The notes beneath the pieces were generated by a model. It made no database searches. It had not been told where the DNA came from and saw only the letters and a list, made by a program, of their open reading frames with translations. This document shows, in pieces, positions 61,801 to 64,000 of a stretch of DNA of 64,000 nt (position 1 is the stretch's first letter; every line of letters starts with the position of its first letter). The position numbers and the translations under genes are program-made. The DNA comes from an uncultured Candidatus Poseidoniales archaeon. Its GTDB lineage: Archaea; Thermoplasmatota; Poseidoniia; Poseidoniales; Thalassarchaeaceae. The stretch covers positions 20,925-84,924 of the forward strand of contig CACKMK010000005.1 of assembly GCA_902601345.1 (NCBI GenBank), written 5' to 3'.

Positions 61801-64000
61801 GATACTCCTGCAACTGGCCTTCGTCCAGTTCAGGAATAAATCCAATGAACGGCTCTGACGCTCTAAAGAATCCAGATGGCGATGGTTTCGACATAAACAA
61901 AAACGGACTCATCGATCAAGAAGAGGCCTTTGTCAACTGGTTAGAATATCACATGAAATCAGAAATCCTTCTAGAGGACTCAACTCACTCTGGAATGGAA
62001 TATCCTGATAATTTCACCTCCAACTTGCCCCATCAATCATGGCAGGGTCTGGCAAATGAGGCATTCGGCGAGAGAACCGGTGAATACTACTTGTCACTGT
62101 GGGTTGGACTGCCTACAGAGGATATCGGTTCAGCAGATCCTCTAAATTCAGACTCAGACAACGACGGGATGCCCGATGGTTGGGAGATTTTCCATGCCAG
62201 GTGGAGTTTGTTTGATGATGACTGGACCCTAAACCCAGTTAACGGAGGCGACGGGCTAGGAGACCCAGATTTGGATGGAATGTCAAATTGGGAAGAGTAT
62301 AATTCAATTGATAGCGAAATAAGTGAGTCAGACTCCTCCATCTCATCTCCTCAGTTCTACCTGACCGACGCGGCCGGAGCTCTTGTCGAAACTCCTTGGA
62401 TTGGTGCCGAATCGTCACTATCATTTGGGCATTTTCTGACTGCAGAACAGGCTAGCTTAACAGGTACTTCATCAGACCCCAACAACCCTGATACTGACGG
62501 GGACGGCCTTTTAGATGGGATAGAAGTTATTTTCACCACCTGGAACTCTACTGACTCGGTGTGGACACTAAACCCCCTAGTTCCAAATCAGGGTGGGTAT
62601 GACTCGGATGGCGATGGGGTCGGAGACTTGGTGGAATTGAATCTGACATCCAATTTACCGATTAACGGGGAAACCTATCCACTGGGCGTGCCAACCTTCG
62701 GTGATGAAGCCCGGGAAATCGATAACTTAGCTTTCGAAAATAGAGTTTTTAGGATTTTATTCAGTAAAGAGGGAAGGGCTGACTTAGGAATGGATCAGTA
62801 CCTCGAATGGAAGTCGGGGATGCCAGCAAAGCCGATGCTACAAGCAATATTCGGAGTAACTGACCCCAAGGATCCAGATACTGACCGGGATGGAATGGTT
62901 GATGGGTATGAGTACTGGTTCTCTGAATGGGATCTCGAGGAGAACAAATGGACAATGAATCCTCTCACCGACACTGATGTAGATTTTGATTCAGATGAGG
63001 ATTCTTTCGACTGCAATGGGGACGGAGAAATTTCTGACTCTGAGTCATTCGACAATCTAGCCGAGTTCGACTCTAGGTGGTATGGAAAGAGGCTAGAGAT
63101 CGGGAACGTTCCAAACGGAACTACTGCGGTATCATACGGAAGAGACACTGTAAATGCGCTAATGGAGGAGGAGGGACTTTCCAATGCAGCAGCATGGGAT
63201 CGGCTTTACTCAATATTCTCTACAAAGAGCTTGAAATCGTCTGAGAAGATGGGGCTGATTAACCAGGAAGACCCCAATAATTTCAACAAATCTCTGATTG
63301 GAATCAGTGATCCCACAGACGGCGACTCCGATGGAGATGGGATGCCAGATGGATGGGAATACTGCTATTCAGTATATTCAGAGATTCTACCTGTAAACTC
63401 ACTACGTTGGTCGCTAAACCCATTAAATCCTCTAGATGTCGATTATGATCCAGATGCAGACGGTTGGTTGGATAGGGATATTCTAGATACTCCTGCAATT
63501 CAGGGTGTCTGGGAGGATAGGTCCTTTTCTCCATTTTCAGCTGATCAGCAGATTGGAAACGGGGCCAACTCCCTGTATTTCACTAATATTATGGAATACA
63601 GAAATGGGACAGGGCCGCTGGATCCGGATTCTGACTCAGACTCTGTAATGATGTCGCCCGTTATTGCCGATGGAGTAGTCGTAGATTATCGCCAAGACAT
63701 GAGCCTCTCAGATGGCAGAGAGATGTTCAAGTATGGAACAAATCCATTGGATAATGACACAGATGGAGACATGATGCCAGATTTCTATGAGCTCCACAGG
63801 GGTTGGAACGAAACAAACGATAATTGGTCTTCTTACTTGAAAATTCAGGTTCAGTGGATAGAAGTGACGCCCCAGAATTGGAAACCTGTACAGTTCTCCG
63901 ATGGACAGATTACCAGGCCTCAATTAGATTGGACATGGTTCACCCATGATGCTACAGACCCTAGCGATGCTATTCAGGATGCGGATAATGATGGAGAATG
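58866..64000 (+). CDS. Giant TSP3-repeat surface protein with internal propeller-like region; 3' end beyond window (missing from ORF track)
   Basis: Translated from ATG 58866: MRRKQTALLVSLLIFSSLAFVSQTRPQSPVSSTDPNEAEGTESPVTDQDGDLVPDLYEVIFG... Open to 64000 in the sections checked. At least ten D[ST]DGDG[ML]PDGWE-type repeats. Confidence 0.88.
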   Translation, partial: MRRKQTALLVSLLIFSSLAFVSQTRPQSPVSSTDPNEAEGTESPVTDQDGDLVPDLYEVIFGEPVEIDLSGMKMAISGLNPSDSTDNSTDHDRDGLTALQEYCWPYTLDNCFEERSTLTGKPPEETESGLREYLDPRVSDTDGDGLPDGYEVHMCTLGGLYKKDPNDPLNPNNFWECRYFDPLDPSDVNIDFDRCEADFSWGCGDGFDFNSDGEIDVGEMFTNVEEYLFGTPDDWVTERDGLWCWGQIAGLTEDSCQDQIERPTGESGWMGSDPRFSDSDYFFWDELAPSQLDIIGDGIPDGWEAQYGLDPLNASDATIDSDFDGWDIDGDGFVTQDVTIDTSQWGEAFSNYQEYMVDFDDRASVVPGVRGFEIFADHGNMLNFDHSTAIRLTDSSVHSIIADQPRERLVIGSKYGITVLDPFRGTSSSFGIPAGLEINVMERNTVGGLDFLLLGSNIGFHSIIMENGIPMMESMTTDEIGEISVIYPIESESIDLGILLIGEEVWKVTFSAEQSTLIQSEISAIEPLFTLLEDAKATVKSIAQAKIFGRTPILLVGTDFGLIAWNSTDASEDIGSPWWVFTSNNADEFVNPDILDSRKTAVVNSIVVEESNSGSDNVWLGMGGGLHQITMDLFISQPRESINNERMLNLDGLLSGSNDVRAILPLDGTIVLGSMDGTWCLEGDSDGILGTMQNQTDIPGLVTTLTSLQRDGEMWIFAGISPGRFMNIAPMDPHSHDSDLDGMPDGWEFAYGLDPTDPFDGSRDNDADGVAIGVGIGFGFDRYWSNLEEYRFTAPSEYGHNGTDPRVSDTDGDGLTDGEEYWGWFLEPTNFECHYLNQQYLCDSTLGQSASDVHMGGWTGTGSSGGSDLPTDPTNPDSDGDGMPDGWEIKHRRWIGDVYTGGNDWTLDPNNPDDANEDADGDGLTNLCEYEWERLRERSILTGIQSHGESPDSVLNWTPTNPNQVDSDGDSLPDGWEARYSCNWPSSSSGINPMNGSDALKNPDGDGFDINKNGLIDQEEAFVNWLEYHMKSEILLEDSTHSGMEYPDNFTSNLPHQSWQGLANEAFGERTGEYYLSLWVGLPTEDIGSADPLNSDSDNDGMPDGWEIFHARWSLFDDDWTLNPVNGGDGLGDPDLDGMSNWEEYNSIDSEISESDSSISSPQFYLTDAAGALVETPWIGAESSLSFGHFLTAEQASLTGTSSDPNNPDTDGDGLLDGIEVIFTTWNSTDSVWTLNPLVPNQGGYDSDGDGVGDLVELNLTSNLPINGETYPLGVPTFGDEAREIDNLAFENRVFRILFSKEGRADLGMDQYLEWKSGMPAKPMLQAIFGVTDPKDPDTDRDGMVDGYEYWFSEWDLEENKWTMNPLTDTDVDFDSDEDSFDCNGDGEISDSESFDNLAEFDSRWYGKRLEIGNVPNGTTAVSYGRDTVNALMEEEGLSNAAAWDRLYSIFSTKSLKSSEKMGLINQEDPNNFNKSLIGISDPTDGDSDGDGMPDGWEYCYSVYSEILPVNSLRWSLNPLNPLDVDYDPDADGWLDRDILDTPAIQGVWEDRSFSPFSADQQIGNGANSLYFTNIMEYRNGTGPLDPDSDSDSVMMSPVIADGVVVDYRQDMSLSDGREMFKYGTNPLDNDTDGDMMPDFYELHRGWNETNDNWSSYLKIQVQWIEVTPQNWKPVQFSDGQITRPQLDWTWFTHDATDPSDAIQDADNDGE

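Overview
The window looks like a contiguous piece of a planktonic euryarchaeal genome, most likely Marine Group II / Poseidoniales. This placement is inferred from gene content: aRF1, archaeal UMP kinase, CarS, AglB, an XPD-like helicase, and giant thrombospondin-type-3 (TSP3) surface proteins. Housekeeping genes include NOG1-like GTPase (5'-truncated), pyrH, prf1, argS, peroxiredoxin, M28 peptidase, ubiX, a lipA-E1a-E1b-E2-E3-lipB 2-oxoacid dehydrogenase cluster, FolM/FolB-like genes, tRNA-Leu(TAA), an XPD-like helicase, an HD hydrolase, gdhA, carS and purD. About half of the window encodes very large surface or secreted proteins: a 984-aa Ig/CARDB-like protein; a 3003-aa TSP3-transglutaminase-Ig-TM-DUF4129-like protein; a 3302-aa AglB/STT3 with an extra N-terminal membrane domain and a giant extracellular extension; an S8 protease; a 1428-aa beta-helix-like protein; and a TSP3 giant of at least 1711 aa. 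That last ORF runs off the window end and is absent from the supplied ORF track. The most interesting signals are: the giant AglB fusion; the transglutaminase/DUF4129 giant; an almost identical 20-bp element exactly 66 nt upstream of the start of two TSP3 giants; a seven-repeat propeller-like insert; a tandem ribbon-helix-helix regulator facing an 11-bp-periodic operator; mutually exclusive hairpins before aglB; an unlisted 38-aa zinc-ribbon microprotein; and two conserved genes (argS, lipA) both broken at G8 homopolymers. All assignments come from reading the sequence; no database search was run.
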